Source: Humibacillus sp. DSM 29435 (GTDB lineage Bacteria; Actinomycetota; Actinomycetes; Actinomycetales; Dermatophilaceae). From it: a stretch of 64,000 nt of DNA. The position numbers were made by a program, and so were the translations under genes. Positions 24,754-33,606 of this stretch are shown piece by piece (the stretch's first letter is position 1; every line of letters starts with the position of its first letter). The stretch is taken from contig NZ_MAST01000034.1 in the NCBI RefSeq assembly GCF_001758225.1, forward strand, positions 1 through 64,000. The letters are read 5' to 3'. The notes beneath the pieces were generated by a model. That model saw nothing but the letters and a program-made list of their open reading frames with translations, ran no database searches and was not told where the DNA came from.

Positions 24754-26042
24754 CGGCGTTCGCCCCCGCGATCGCGCACCATCTCGCGCAGCCGGGTGAG
24801 CACGCGGCCACTGGCGATGCCGTCATGCTCGAACTCGTTGGTGACCCAGGCCTGCGACGAACCCAGCCGCCCCAGCGTGTCGAGCTGGAGGTGGGCGTCG
24901 ACGAACATGTCGTCAAAGTACACGGCGGCGGCAAGCGGGACCTCGCTCGAGGCCAGCCGCTCGAGGTCGTACAGCGGGCTCCATTCGGGCCGCCGGGCCA
25001 GCTCGTTCACAGCAGCGGCGAAGGGGCGCAGCAGCCGCACCTCGTCGAACATCCACGGGAAGGCCATCTCGCCGGTGAACAGCAACGGCCTTCGCCCCGG
25101 GTCGAACTCGGCTCGCCGGTCGCGCTCGCGTTGGGCCGCCCACCCTGTCGGGCCGTTGGCGCCGTCGCCGTAGATCGACTCCTGGAGCGACCAGAAGAGC
25201 GGGTTCGACGCCGACGACGAACGCGCCAGACAGTCGGCGAGGAAAGCCTCCGACAGCCGGCCGGGCCGGGTGAACGCCTTCTCCAGCAACCAGTGCAGCC
25301 GCTCGATACCGGGCTTCATGCCGAGGTCGATGCCGAGCGACTGGAACCGGTGCACGGTCAGCAGGTCGCCGTCGGGCAGGCGCACGTCGCCGTCGGCGAG
25401 GCGGTCGGCGACCGCCGACACCAGCGCGACGTCCTGGGGGTACCGGCGGTAGAGCTCGGCCGTCTTGGTCGCCACCCGGTCGAAGGTGCGGCGGTACACC
25501 TCGTCGGCGCTCGCGGGGGTTCCCGGGATGCCGCCCGCGACGTAGCACGCCGAGAGTCCCTCGGGGGCGTGCGAGAGGTAGGTGAGCGTGATCCAGCCGC
25601 CGAAGCTCTGCGCGAAGGTCGCCCAGCGACGCCCGCCGTAGATCTCGTGCCGCACCAGCTCGAGGTCGCGCACGATCGAGTCGGCTCGGAAGTTCGCGAG
25701 GTGGTCGGCCTCCTCCTGCGCCGTGGTGAACGCCCCCAGGTCAGCGCCCTCGAGGGGGGTGCTCCGGCCCGTTCCACGCTGGTCGACGAGCACGACCCGG
25801 TAGGTCTGCAGTGCCTCGTCGACCCACCCGCTGCGGTCGACCGGGCGGGGCCCGGACCCGCCGGGGCCGCCCTGCAGAAAGGTCAGCAGCGGCAGGTCAT
25901 CGTCTCGCTTGTCGGGGTCGACGAGCTCGCGCACGAAGAGCTCGAGCTGTTCGCCGTCGGGCGAGTCCCACCGCAGCGGTGCGCCGATCACCTGTTCACG
26001 CACGCGGATGCCGGGAAGGTTGTACTCGATCGTCGTGGACAC
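24750..26042 (-). CDS. proline iminopeptidase (S33 alpha/beta hydrolase)
   Basis: About 430 residues from GTG 26042 (GAGGTGA seven bases upstream); the frame extends to 26117 inside dppF. An oxyanion-hole motif LQGGPGGSG, the DQRGTGRSTPL loop and nucleophile region FAQSFGGWITL are typical of prolyl aminopeptidases, which remove N-terminal proline. Activity on N-terminal hydroxyproline is known for some family members and would suit this locus. A C-terminal NEFEHDGI segment probably holds the catalytic His. It is cytoplasmic, sitting between dppF and the Xaa-Pro peptidase. Confidence 0.88.
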   Translation of the reverse strand: MSTTIEYNLPGIRVREQVIGAPLRWDSPDGEQLELFVRELVDPDKRDDDLPLLTFLQGGPGGSGPRPVDRSGWVDEALQTYRVVLVDQRGTGRSTPLEGADLGAFTTAQEEADHLANFRADSIVRDLELVRHEIYGGRRWATFAQSFGGWITLTYLSHAPEGLSACYVAGGIPGTPASADEVYRRTFDRVATKTAELYRRYPQDVALVSAVADRLADGDVRLPDGDLLTVHRFQSLGIDLGMKPGIERLHWLLEKAFTRPGRLSEAFLADCLARSSSASNPLFWSLQESIYGDGANGPTGWAAQRERDRRAEFDPGRRPLLFTGEMAFPWMFDEVRLLRPFAAAVNELARRPEWSPLYDLERLASSEVPLAAAVYFDDMFVDAHLQLDTLGRLGSSQAWVTNEFEHDGIASGRVLTRLREMVRDRGGERR

Positions 26043-26047
26043 TGGCG

Positions 26048-26926
26048 TCACCTCTCGATGCTCTGGGCGGCCAGGGCCGCTCGTTCGGCGGCCCGCTCGC
26101 GTCGCGCCGTCTCCCACTCCGGTCGGATGCGGGGAACCGCGCTGAGCAGCGCGCGGGTGTACTCGTGCTGAGGGTTGTCGAAGACGGCGTCGCGATCGCC
26201 TTCCTCGACAATGCGGCCAGCACTCATGACGGCCACCCGCGTCGCGATCTGGCGGACCACCGCCAGGTCGTGGGCGATGAAGAGATAGCTGAAGCCCTCT
26301 TCCGCCTGCAGCCGACGCAGCAGGTTGATCACCTGCGCCTGCACCGAGACGTCGAGCGCCGAGACCGCCTCGTCACAGATGACGAGCCGCGGGGCCACGG
26401 CCAACGCGCGGGCGATCCCGATGCGTTGGGCCTGACCGCCCGAGAACTGCGCCGGGAACCGCTCCCACTGCATCGGGTCGAGGCCGACCCGCTCCATCAG
26501 GTTCTGGGTGAAGGCGCGGGAGCCGCCCGGTGGCTTTCGGCCCTGGTAGCGCAGCGGCGCCGTGATGATGCGCTCGACGGTGTGCCGCGGGTTCAGCGAC
26601 GAGAAGGGGTCTTGGAAGACGACCTGCACCTCGCTGCGGAAGTCGTGCAGGTCTCGGCCGTTCAACGTGGTCACGTCGTGGCCGTCGAAGCGCACCGAGC
26701 CCGACGTCGCGTCGATGAGGCGAGCCACCAGCCGGGCGGTCGTCGACTTGCCCGACCCCGACTCACCGACCAGGGCCACGGTCTCGCCCGCCTCGACCCG
26801 CAGGCTCACGTCGTCGACCGCCCGGAAGGTCTCGGGCCTCGCGATGAGCCCGCCCGTGCCGGCGACCGCGAACTCCTTCACGAGGTGGTCGGCTTCGAGC
26901 AGGGCCGAAGAGCTCGGGGCGCTCAT
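26048..26926 (-). CDS. dppF: dipeptide/oligopeptide ABC transporter ATP-binding protein DppF
   Basis: A 292-residue ATPase starting at ATG 26926, overlapping the dppD stop; upstream frame is ignored. Walker A is LVGESGSGKSTTARLV, signature QFSGGQAQRIGIARAL, Walker B LVICDEAVSALDVSVQ, and the oligopeptide-family C-terminal EYTRALLSAVP is present. It forms the heterodimeric motor with DppD. Confidence 0.93.
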   Translation of the reverse strand: MSAPSSSALLEADHLVKEFAVAGTGGLIARPETFRAVDDVSLRVEAGETVALVGESGSGKSTTARLVARLIDATSGSVRFDGHDVTTLNGRDLHDFRSEVQVVFQDPFSSLNPRHTVERIITAPLRYQGRKPPGGSRAFTQNLMERVGLDPMQWERFPAQFSGGQAQRIGIARALAVAPRLVICDEAVSALDVSVQAQVINLLRRLQAEEGFSYLFIAHDLAVVRQIATRVAVMSAGRIVEEGDRDAVFDNPQHEYTRALLSAVPRIRPEWETARRERAAERAALAAQSIER

Positions 26927-27771
26927 GTCGCTTCTCCTGCCCGGCCCGGCGTGCGCAGGGCCGCGATGTCGTCGTCGATCCGGGGAACCGCATCGAGCAG
27001 GTCCCGGGTGTACGCGTGCTGGGGGTCGCTGAAGACCGCCTCGACCGGCCCTCGCTCGACGCACTCGCCGTAGCGCATGACGACGATGTGGTCGGTGATC
27101 TCGCTGACCACGGCGAGGTCGTGGGTGATCAGGATCAGCCCGCTGCCCGTCTCGCGGCGGATCTCTTCGAGCAGCTCGAGAATCTGCGCCTGCACCGTGA
27201 CGTCGAGGGCGGTGGTCGGCTCGTCGGCGATGAGCAGCTCCGGCTCGGTCGAGAGGGCCATCGCGATCATCACCCGTTGGCGCATCCCGCCCGAGAACTG
27301 GTGCGGGTAGTCGTCGACCCGCCTAGCGGCATCCTTGATGTGCACCCGCTCCATCGCCTCGATCGACACCTGACGGGCCTGGCGGCGCGAGACCCCCTTG
27401 CGGTGCGAGCGGTAGGCCTCCTGGATCTGGGCGCCGACCGTGTAGTAGGGGTTGAGCGATGACAGTGGGTCTTGGAAGATCATCGCGATGCGATCGCCTC
27501 GCACCCTGCGCAGCGCCGACTCCGACATGGTCGTCAGCTCGTCACCGGCGAAGCGGATGCTGCCGGAGCGGCGGGCCTTTCCCGGCAGCAGGCCCATGAT
27601 CGCGAGGCTGGTCAACGACTTGCCGGAGCCCGACTCACCGACGATGCCGAGCGCTCCCCCCTTCTCGAGGGTGAGGTCGAGGTGCGAGACGACGTCGGTG
27701 TGCCCGGTCGCGGTGGGGAACGAGACGGTGAGGTCGCTGACCTCCAGCAGGTTCTGCGCCGGCCCGTTCAT
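26923..27771 (-). CDS. dppD: dipeptide/oligopeptide ABC transporter ATP-binding protein DppD
   Basis: A 282-residue ATPase starting at ATG 27771 (ATGA overlap with dppB; the longer frame upstream is antiparallel noise over dppB). Walker A is IVGESGSGKSLTSLAI, signature QFSGGMRQRVMIAMAL, Walker B LLIADEPTTALDVTVQ, with the C-terminal YTRDLLDAVPRI typical of peptide transporters. Confidence 0.93.
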   Translation of the reverse strand: MNGPAQNLLEVSDLTVSFPTATGHTDVVSHLDLTLEKGGALGIVGESGSGKSLTSLAIMGLLPGKARRSGSIRFAGDELTTMSESALRRVRGDRIAMIFQDPLSSLNPYYTVGAQIQEAYRSHRKGVSRRQARQVSIEAMERVHIKDAARRVDDYPHQFSGGMRQRVMIAMALSTEPELLIADEPTTALDVTVQAQILELLEEIRRETGSGLILITHDLAVVSEITDHIVVMRYGECVERGPVEAVFSDPQHAYTRDLLDAVPRIDDDIAALRTPGRAGEAT

Positions 27772-28760
27772 GTTCCCACCCGCACTCTCGGGTCGATGAC
27801 GGTATAGACGAGGTCGACGACCACGTTGCCGATGACCACGAAGAACGCGGCCAACAGGGTGACCCCCATGATGACGGGTTGGTCGTTCTTCGCGATGGAG
27901 TCGGCCGCCAGCTTGCCGACCCCGTTGAGGCCGAAGACGGTCTCGGTGATGAGCGCCCCACCGAGCAGGCCGGCGAAGTCCATACCGAACACGGTCACCA
28001 CGGGGGTGAGCGCCGGGCGCAGGGCGTGGCGACGCCAGACCAGCCGGGGGGCCAGACCCTTGGCTCTCGCGGTGCGCAGGAAGTTCTCCTGCAGGGTGTC
28101 GATGACGTTGGCGCGGGTCAGCCGGGTGTATGCGGCCGCATAGCCGACCGCGAGCACGATCCACGGCATGACGAAGTTGAGGAACCACTGGACGGGGTCG
28201 TCGCTGAAGGGGACGGCCTGCGGAAAGGGCAGCCACTGCAGCCGCACCACCAGCACGTACTGCAGCACGAGCGCCAGCACGTAGTTGGGAATCGACATGC
28301 CACCGAGCGTCAGGCCGGTGAGTGTCTTGTCGACCCAGGTGCCTTCGCGCACCGCGCTCAGCAGGCCCGCCGACACCCCACCGAGCAGCCACAGCACGGC
28401 AGCACCGATGGCGACGGTCGCCGAGACGGGGAGGCGCTGCAGCATCATGTCGGTGACCGGCTGGCTGGACTGGAAGGAGTAGCCGAGGCACGGGGCCGAG
28501 CACTGCACAGCCGAGACTCCGTCACCGTAGGAGCGCCCGACGAAGATCCCCTTGAGAAAGGTCAAGAACTGTGACCAGAACGGCTGGTCGAGGCCGAGGT
28601 TGTCGCGGATCTGGTCGATGCGCTCGGGCGTGCACGTCTTGCCGCAGATCTGTACGGCCGGGTCGGGAGAGAACAGGAAGAACACGGCGTAGGTGAACAG
28701 GCAGACGAGCAGAAGGATGCCGGCCATGGCGGCGACGCGGTTGACGAGATACCTGGCCAT
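27768..28760 (-). CDS. dppB: dipeptide/oligopeptide ABC transporter permease DppB
   Basis: A 330-residue permease whose ATG 28760 overlaps the dppC stop. It opens with MARYLVNRVAAMAGILLLVC and carries the permease EAA-type loop (TARAKGLAPRLVWRRHALRP). The exterior loop after the first helix is enlarged and contains two CxxxC pairs (ICGKTC and QCSAPC), probably disulfide-bonded outside the membrane. Confidence 0.92.
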   Translation of the reverse strand: MARYLVNRVAAMAGILLLVCLFTYAVFFLFSPDPAVQICGKTCTPERIDQIRDNLGLDQPFWSQFLTFLKGIFVGRSYGDGVSAVQCSAPCLGYSFQSSQPVTDMMLQRLPVSATVAIGAAVLWLLGGVSAGLLSAVREGTWVDKTLTGLTLGGMSIPNYVLALVLQYVLVVRLQWLPFPQAVPFSDDPVQWFLNFVMPWIVLAVGYAAAYTRLTRANVIDTLQENFLRTARAKGLAPRLVWRRHALRPALTPVVTVFGMDFAGLLGGALITETVFGLNGVGKLAADSIAKNDQPVIMGVTLLAAFFVVIGNVVVDLVYTVIDPRVRVGT

Positions 28761-29731
28761 CAGCGCGCCTCTCCGGAGTCGATGACCGCACGCACCCGGT
28801 CGCCCAACACGGTGAACGACATGACGAGCAGGAACAGGAACAGGCCAGGGATCGCGAAGTACATCGGGTCGACCGAGTACCAGGTGACCGAGCTTGCGAT
28901 CATCTGCCCCCACGAGGGCTGCGGCGGGATCACGCCGACACCGAGGAAGGAGAGCCCCGCCTCGGTGCCGATGTACCCAGGCACGGCCAGCGTGACCATG
29001 ACGATGATCGTCGACCGCAGGTTGGGCAGGATCTCGCGGAAGACGATGGCGGTTCCCGAGGCACCCGAGGCCCGGGCGGCCTCGACGAACTCGCGCTGGG
29101 CGGTCGACATGGCCTGACCTCGCACGATCCGGGCGAGGTAAGGCCAGCCGAACACCGAGATGACGACGACCAGGAGGGTGGAGCGGTTGCCGGCCGGGAG
29201 GGCCGAGAGCACGGCGATCATGAAGATCAGCGCCGGAAAGGCCATCAGGAAGTCCATCACCCGGGAGATCAGCTGGTCGGTGCGGCCGCCGAAGTAGCCG
29301 GCGAGCAGACCAAATGTGACACCGAGAAGCGTGGTCAGGGTGGTGGCCGCGAGGGCTATCGTCATCGACACCCGCGCGCCGTAGACGATGCGGGCGAAGA
29401 CATCACGGCCGCTGCCCGGCTCGACCCCGAACCAGTGCGTGCTGCTGATGCCACCCCACGGCCCGAGCGGCACCCCGCCGAGGTTGGGGTCGATGGCCGA
29501 CTGGTCGAACTCGAGCGGGCCCCACCCGCTCACCGAGACGATGAGGGGGGCGAAGACGGCCATCAGGATGATCAGAACGATGTAGCTCAGGGCGAGCATC
29601 GCCCCGACATCGCGGCGGAGCACCCGAAGGACGCGCCCCCTGGAGGGCGTCCCCGACCCGAGAGCCGCTGCCTGCGCAGACTCGGCTCCCGAGCCCCCGG
29701 CTCGCTCGAGCTCGGTGAACGGCGAGGTCAT
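28760..29731 (-). CDS. dppC: dipeptide/oligopeptide ABC transporter permease DppC
   Basis: A 323-residue permease with an N-terminal hydrophilic stretch of about 40 residues, then the OppC/DppC helix LALSYIVLIILMAVFAPLIV, the HWFGVEPGSGRDVFARIVYG motif and the EAA loop (VEAARASGASGTAIVFREIL). It ends with GLSFLGVGVIPPQPSWGQMI. It begins six bases after the dppA stop. Confidence 0.93.
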   Translation of the reverse strand: MTSPFTELERAGGSGAESAQAAALGSGTPSRGRVLRVLRRDVGAMLALSYIVLIILMAVFAPLIVSVSGWGPLEFDQSAIDPNLGGVPLGPWGGISSTHWFGVEPGSGRDVFARIVYGARVSMTIALAATTLTTLLGVTFGLLAGYFGGRTDQLISRVMDFLMAFPALIFMIAVLSALPAGNRSTLLVVVISVFGWPYLARIVRGQAMSTAQREFVEAARASGASGTAIVFREILPNLRSTIIVMVTLAVPGYIGTEAGLSFLGVGVIPPQPSWGQMIASSVTWYSVDPMYFAIPGLFLFLLVMSFTVLGDRVRAVIDSGEAR

Positions 29732-29737
29732 GGTGAC

Positions 29738-31462
29738 CTACTTCTTGTTCGGGTCCCGAAGGCCCACCAGCACGTAGTCGATGCCTCCAGCCGCGGCGCC
29801 GGGTGAGGCGAAGAGGCCGGTGACGTTGCTACCGGGCAGGTAGACGTACTGCGCCACGTTGAGGGGCACCACCGGCGCCAGCTTCATGATCTGCTCGTCG
29901 AGGTCGCCCCACGCCGTGTTGGCGGCGTCGATGTCGGTCATGGCACCGATCTCGTCGATGCGCTTGTTGACCGCGGGGTCATCGAGCTGTGAGAGGTTGC
30001 TGTTGCCCTTCGGGAGGATGTTGCGCCCGTCGAAGAGCGGCGGGATGAAGGTGGCCGCCGACGACGACCAGTCGGGGCACCAACCGGTGATGGCCGCGTC
30101 GTGCTGCTGGGTCGGCGTGCCGATCGTCTCGTAGTACTTGGAGGCGTCGATCGGGTTGAGGTTGACCGTGATACCGATCTTCTTCAGCGACTCCTGCACG
30201 GCCTCCGACTGCTTCTGGGCCACGGGCAGCGTGCGCTGGTCGAGCTCCATCGAGAAGCCGTTCGCCTGACCCGCGTCGGCCAGCAGCTTCTTGGCAGCAG
30301 CGACGTCACCGGTGTTGCCGGTGCTGGGGTAGAGGTCGAAGTCCTTGTGGCCGGCCACGGTCGTCGGAACGATCGTGGAGGTGAGCGTGGCCAGCTGGGT
30401 GCCGCCGGTGGCGTTCTGGACGGCCGTCTTGTCGATGGCGAGGTTGATGGCCTGGCGAACCCTGACGTCGTCGAGCGGTTTCTTCGTCGTGTTCAGCCCC
30501 ATGTAGGTGGTGCAGATACCAGGCATGGTCAGCGTGCGGCCCTTCAGCTGCGGGGTCTGCAGCCGCGGCAGGGTGGAGGCCTGGATCGTTCCGGAGATGG
30601 CGTCGACGTCGCTGCCCTGCCCGGCGAGGAGTCGTTCGTCGATGGTGGCTGGGTCGATGCCGATGTTGAACTGCCAGCCGTCGGGCATGGCGGTGCGCAC
30701 GTCGTCGGTGCTCTGGTCCCAGTTCGGGTTTCGCTCGAGCTTGACGATGCTGCCCGGTGTGAAGGTCGCCAGCTTGTAGGGGCCCGACGCGACCACCTTG
30801 TTGATGAACTCGTCACCGGCGCCGCTGCCCTGCGGGAACGGCACCATGTTCACCTGAGCGACGACGGCGTCGAACTCCGGGAAGGGCTTCTTCAGGTGGA
30901 AGACGATCGTCGACTCGTCGGGGGTCTCGATCGTGGAGAGCTCACCCGACTTGTACGGCCCCTGGTAGCTCTTGGGCGCGTCGATGACCTGCTTCGCGTA
31001 CGGCGAGCCGATGCCGATCTGGGGGTCCCAGCTGCGTTCGATGCCGAACTTGACCGTGGCCGCGGTGATCGCGGAGCCGTCGTCGAACTTCAGCCCCTTC
31101 TTGAGGGTGTACGTCCAGGTCAGACCATCGGCGGATGGCTTCCCGAGCGAGGTGGCGAGGTCGGGAACGATGGCGTTGGGGTCTTTGGCGTTGCCCGGCG
31201 CCGACGTGGTGAGTGTGCGGTAGATGAGCCGGTAGAAGTTGTTGACGCCACCGTCGAAGCCGCGGGCCGGGTCGAGGTAGGAGAAGTCGGTGTTCTGCAG
31301 CACCTGGACCGTTCCCCCCTTGGTCGGGGTGGCGGTGAACGACGTACCGCTCTGGCCGCCGGTGGCGTTCGTCGGAGTGTTGGACGAGCCGCCCGAACAC
31401 GCGCTGAGGCCGAGGGCCGTTGCGGCGCTGAGAGCCACGGTGAGTGCGAAGCGTCGGTTCAT
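29738..31462 (-). CDS. dppA: dipeptide/oligopeptide ABC transporter substrate-binding lipoprotein DppA
   Basis: A 574-residue family-5 solute-binding lipoprotein starting at ATG 31462 (AAAGG upstream). The signal peptide ends in lipobox LSAC, lipidating C22, then a Ser/Thr/Gly linker. The SBP-5 core shows LVPDLATSLGKPSADGLTW-like and VRVRQAINLAIDK-like segments. Its place directly after the GH127 gene and before two proline-specific peptidases suggests Pro/Hyp-rich, possibly arabinosylated, peptides as cargo; that specificity is inferred. Confidence 0.92.
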   Translation of the reverse strand: MNRRFALTVALSAATALGLSACSGGSSNTPTNATGGQSGTSFTATPTKGGTVQVLQNTDFSYLDPARGFDGGVNNFYRLIYRTLTTSAPGNAKDPNAIVPDLATSLGKPSADGLTWTYTLKKGLKFDDGSAITAATVKFGIERSWDPQIGIGSPYAKQVIDAPKSYQGPYKSGELSTIETPDESTIVFHLKKPFPEFDAVVAQVNMVPFPQGSGAGDEFINKVVASGPYKLATFTPGSIVKLERNPNWDQSTDDVRTAMPDGWQFNIGIDPATIDERLLAGQGSDVDAISGTIQASTLPRLQTPQLKGRTLTMPGICTTYMGLNTTKKPLDDVRVRQAINLAIDKTAVQNATGGTQLATLTSTIVPTTVAGHKDFDLYPSTGNTGDVAAAKKLLADAGQANGFSMELDQRTLPVAQKQSEAVQESLKKIGITVNLNPIDASKYYETIGTPTQQHDAAITGWCPDWSSSAATFIPPLFDGRNILPKGNSNLSQLDDPAVNKRIDEIGAMTDIDAANTAWGDLDEQIMKLAPVVPLNVAQYVYLPGSNVTGLFASPGAAAGGIDYVLVGLRDPNKK

Positions 31463-31503
31463 GATGACCTTTCGAGGGGGTGGTGGATCGACAGGTTCTG
31501 AGT

Positions 31504-33522
31504 TCACTTCTGGCGCAGCCAGACCCGCATCGGGCCGGGTTCACGGTTGCCCCACTGGAAGTAGGGCACGAGCGGCATCCGCTGCACCGCTGCGGCAGCG
31601 TCGCTCGCGTCGATACTGACGGCCACCGCGTCGAGGTCGGGGTAGAGCGCACTCGACGCCGGTGCGCGGGTCTCGACGAGCGCGTCGACGCCACCGGTCA
31701 GGCCGGGCCGACCCGTGAAGACGCCGTCATCGGCCCGCTCGTGCGACTCCACGCCGACCAGAACGAGGTCATCGACCGCGCCGGGGGCGTCCTGCTGCTC
31801 GGCGCAGTAGACGAGCGGTCCGCGCAGAACGGCGGCCGCGCCCCGGGTCGCATCGACGTAGGGGTGCGAAGTGACCATCCGCGCCTCCAGCGGCAACCGC
31901 AGGCTCAGCGCCTCGCCGACGCTCCACTGCCGCGTGACCAGCACCCAGCCCTTTTCGAACCTGGCCTTGGCCGGTTCACCCTCGACCGTGAGATCGAGGC
32001 CGGCGGCAGCGCCGGCCCAGCCCGGAACCCGCAGGCGCAGCGTGACGGGTCGGTCGACGGTTCGCGTCACGGTCACGGCAACAAGGCCGTCGAAGGGGTA
32101 ACCCGTGGCGACGTCGACGTCAAGGGCCTGCGACGCGATCCGGCAGGACGCGTAGAGGGCGAGGGTGAGTGAGCTTTCGTCGGCGACCGCCACGTGGTCC
32201 TGCAGCTGCGCCATCCACCGCACGAGGTTCGGCGGGCAGCAGGCACAGCCGAACCACCCGCGCCGCAGCTCCGCTCCACCGGTCTCGGCCCCCGACCGTT
32301 GCTCGTGGTCGGGTCGGCGCTGAAGCGGGTTGTCGTAGAAGAAGGCCTTGCCGTTGTTGGCGAGACCCACGGCGTAGGCGTTGTAGAGGATGCGCTCGTA
32401 CGCGTCGAGAACGTCGGCGCGCCCCGTCGTGACGAAGAGCCGCCAGCCCCACTGCATGGCGCCGATGGCGGCGCAGGTCTCGGCGTAGGCGCGCTCGGAC
32501 GGCAGCTCGTAGCGGTCGCCGAACGCCTCGTCGGAGTGACGGGCTCCGAGACCGCCCGTGAGGTAGGACTTCGTCGCGACCATGTCGTCCCACAGGTACT
32601 CGAGGTGCTCGAGCAGCTCTGCGTCTTCGGTCTCTCGGGCGACGTCGGTGGCCCCCGCAGCGAGGTAGACCATCCGCACCGCATGCCCCGTGACGGAGTC
32701 GAGCTCGCGCAGCGGGACGGCATCCTGGAAGTACTCGGGAGGAAAGACGGAATGGGTCAGCGCGCCCGTCCCCCGCCGGTCGATGAACAGCTGGGCCTGC
32801 CGAAGGTAGACCGGGTCGCCGGTCTCGCGGTGCAGCTCGACCAGCGCCATCTCCACCTCGGGGTGCCCACCGTAGAGCGCCTCGCCGTCGTCGCCGTAGC
32901 GGCACACCACGAGGTCGGCGAACCGGCACGCCACCCCCAGCAGACGGGCGTCACCGAGCTGCCGCGAGGCCGCCACTGCGGCCTGCACGAGGTGGCCGAG
33001 GTTGTACATCTCGTGGCTCCACGCGAGATCGGCCCATTGTTCTCGGAGGGGCGGAATGCCCTGGAACGCCGTGCCGAGGTAGCCGTCGGGGGCCTGTGCG
33101 CGGCTGATGAGGTCGACCGCCTCCTCGTAGAAGTCGACGAGGGATGCCGCAACCGGCTCGCTTTCGGTGTCGGGCCGCGCGAGCTCGTAGACCAGTCCCT
33201 CGAGCGTCTTGTAGACGTCGGTGTCGAGGAAGGGGTAGGCGCCGGCGTACGGAACCTCGGGGTTCTCAACGATACGGCGGAAGTTCGCGAGGTTGCCCGC
33301 GTGGCGCAACTGCTCCACGACGTGCGGGAGGGTGGATCGGAGGTTGCGGTGCTGCCAGTGCGCCAGCAACCCGTCGCGAAGGTGGACGTCCGGCGCTCCG
33401 AGCGCGCCCCCGAGCGGGCCGGTGATGGCCGTCGCCGACGACCTGGGGGCGCATGGACGCTCGACGGAGGTGGGGCTCGAGACGTTGCCCCAGGCCGAGT
33501 CCTTGGCTGCTTGGCCGCTCAT
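31504..33522 (-). CDS. GH127 beta-L-arabinofuranosidase (HypBA1-like)
   Basis: A 672-residue enzyme; ATG 33522 is chosen because it has a GGGGGA ribosome site and lies below the operator palindromes, whereas ATG 33549 is inside one. The residue set of characterised HypBA1 is matched with identical spacing: E332 for the acid/base (DEAFGDRYE), E348 and C350 (AYAETCA), and the C428-C429 pair (CACCPPN) holding nucleophile and zinc ligand. HypBA1 releases L-arabinose from beta-L-arabinofuranosyl chains linked to hydroxyproline in extensin. No signal peptide, so it should work in the cytoplasm on imported glycopeptides. First gene of the twelve-gene operon. Confidence 0.93.
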   Translation of the reverse strand: MSGQAAKDSAWGNVSSPTSVERPCAPRSSATAITGPLGGALGAPDVHLRDGLLAHWQHRNLRSTLPHVVEQLRHAGNLANFRRIVENPEVPYAGAYPFLDTDVYKTLEGLVYELARPDTESEPVAASLVDFYEEAVDLISRAQAPDGYLGTAFQGIPPLREQWADLAWSHEMYNLGHLVQAAVAASRQLGDARLLGVACRFADLVVCRYGDDGEALYGGHPEVEMALVELHRETGDPVYLRQAQLFIDRRGTGALTHSVFPPEYFQDAVPLRELDSVTGHAVRMVYLAAGATDVARETEDAELLEHLEYLWDDMVATKSYLTGGLGARHSDEAFGDRYELPSERAYAETCAAIGAMQWGWRLFVTTGRADVLDAYERILYNAYAVGLANNGKAFFYDNPLQRRPDHEQRSGAETGGAELRRGWFGCACCPPNLVRWMAQLQDHVAVADESSLTLALYASCRIASQALDVDVATGYPFDGLVAVTVTRTVDRPVTLRLRVPGWAGAAAGLDLTVEGEPAKARFEKGWVLVTRQWSVGEALSLRLPLEARMVTSHPYVDATRGAAAVLRGPLVYCAEQQDAPGAVDDLVLVGVESHERADDGVFTGRPGLTGGVDALVETRAPASSALYPDLDAVAVSIDASDAAAAVQRMPLVPYFQWGNREPGPMRVWLRQK

Positions 33523-33536
33523 CGTCCCCCACTCTG

Positions 33537-33557
33537 TGTTACGTAACATGTCACATG
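33537..33557. promoter_or_regulatory. overlapping palindromes upstream of the GH127 operon
   Basis: TGTTACGTAACA (33537-33548) is a perfect 12-bp palindrome, overlapped by CATGTCACATG (33547-33557). The segment GTAACATGTCACATG (33543-33557) differs from the livK-site sequence GTGCAATGTCACATG at only three of fifteen positions. It lies 15-35 bp upstream of the GH127 ATG, a position suited to repression, and may link this operon to the hydroxyproline regulator. Confidence 0.5.
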
Positions 33558-33606
33558 ACTTCGATCGCCACAGTGAACCACATCGGCTACGGCAGGGGAA
33601 GGGCGA

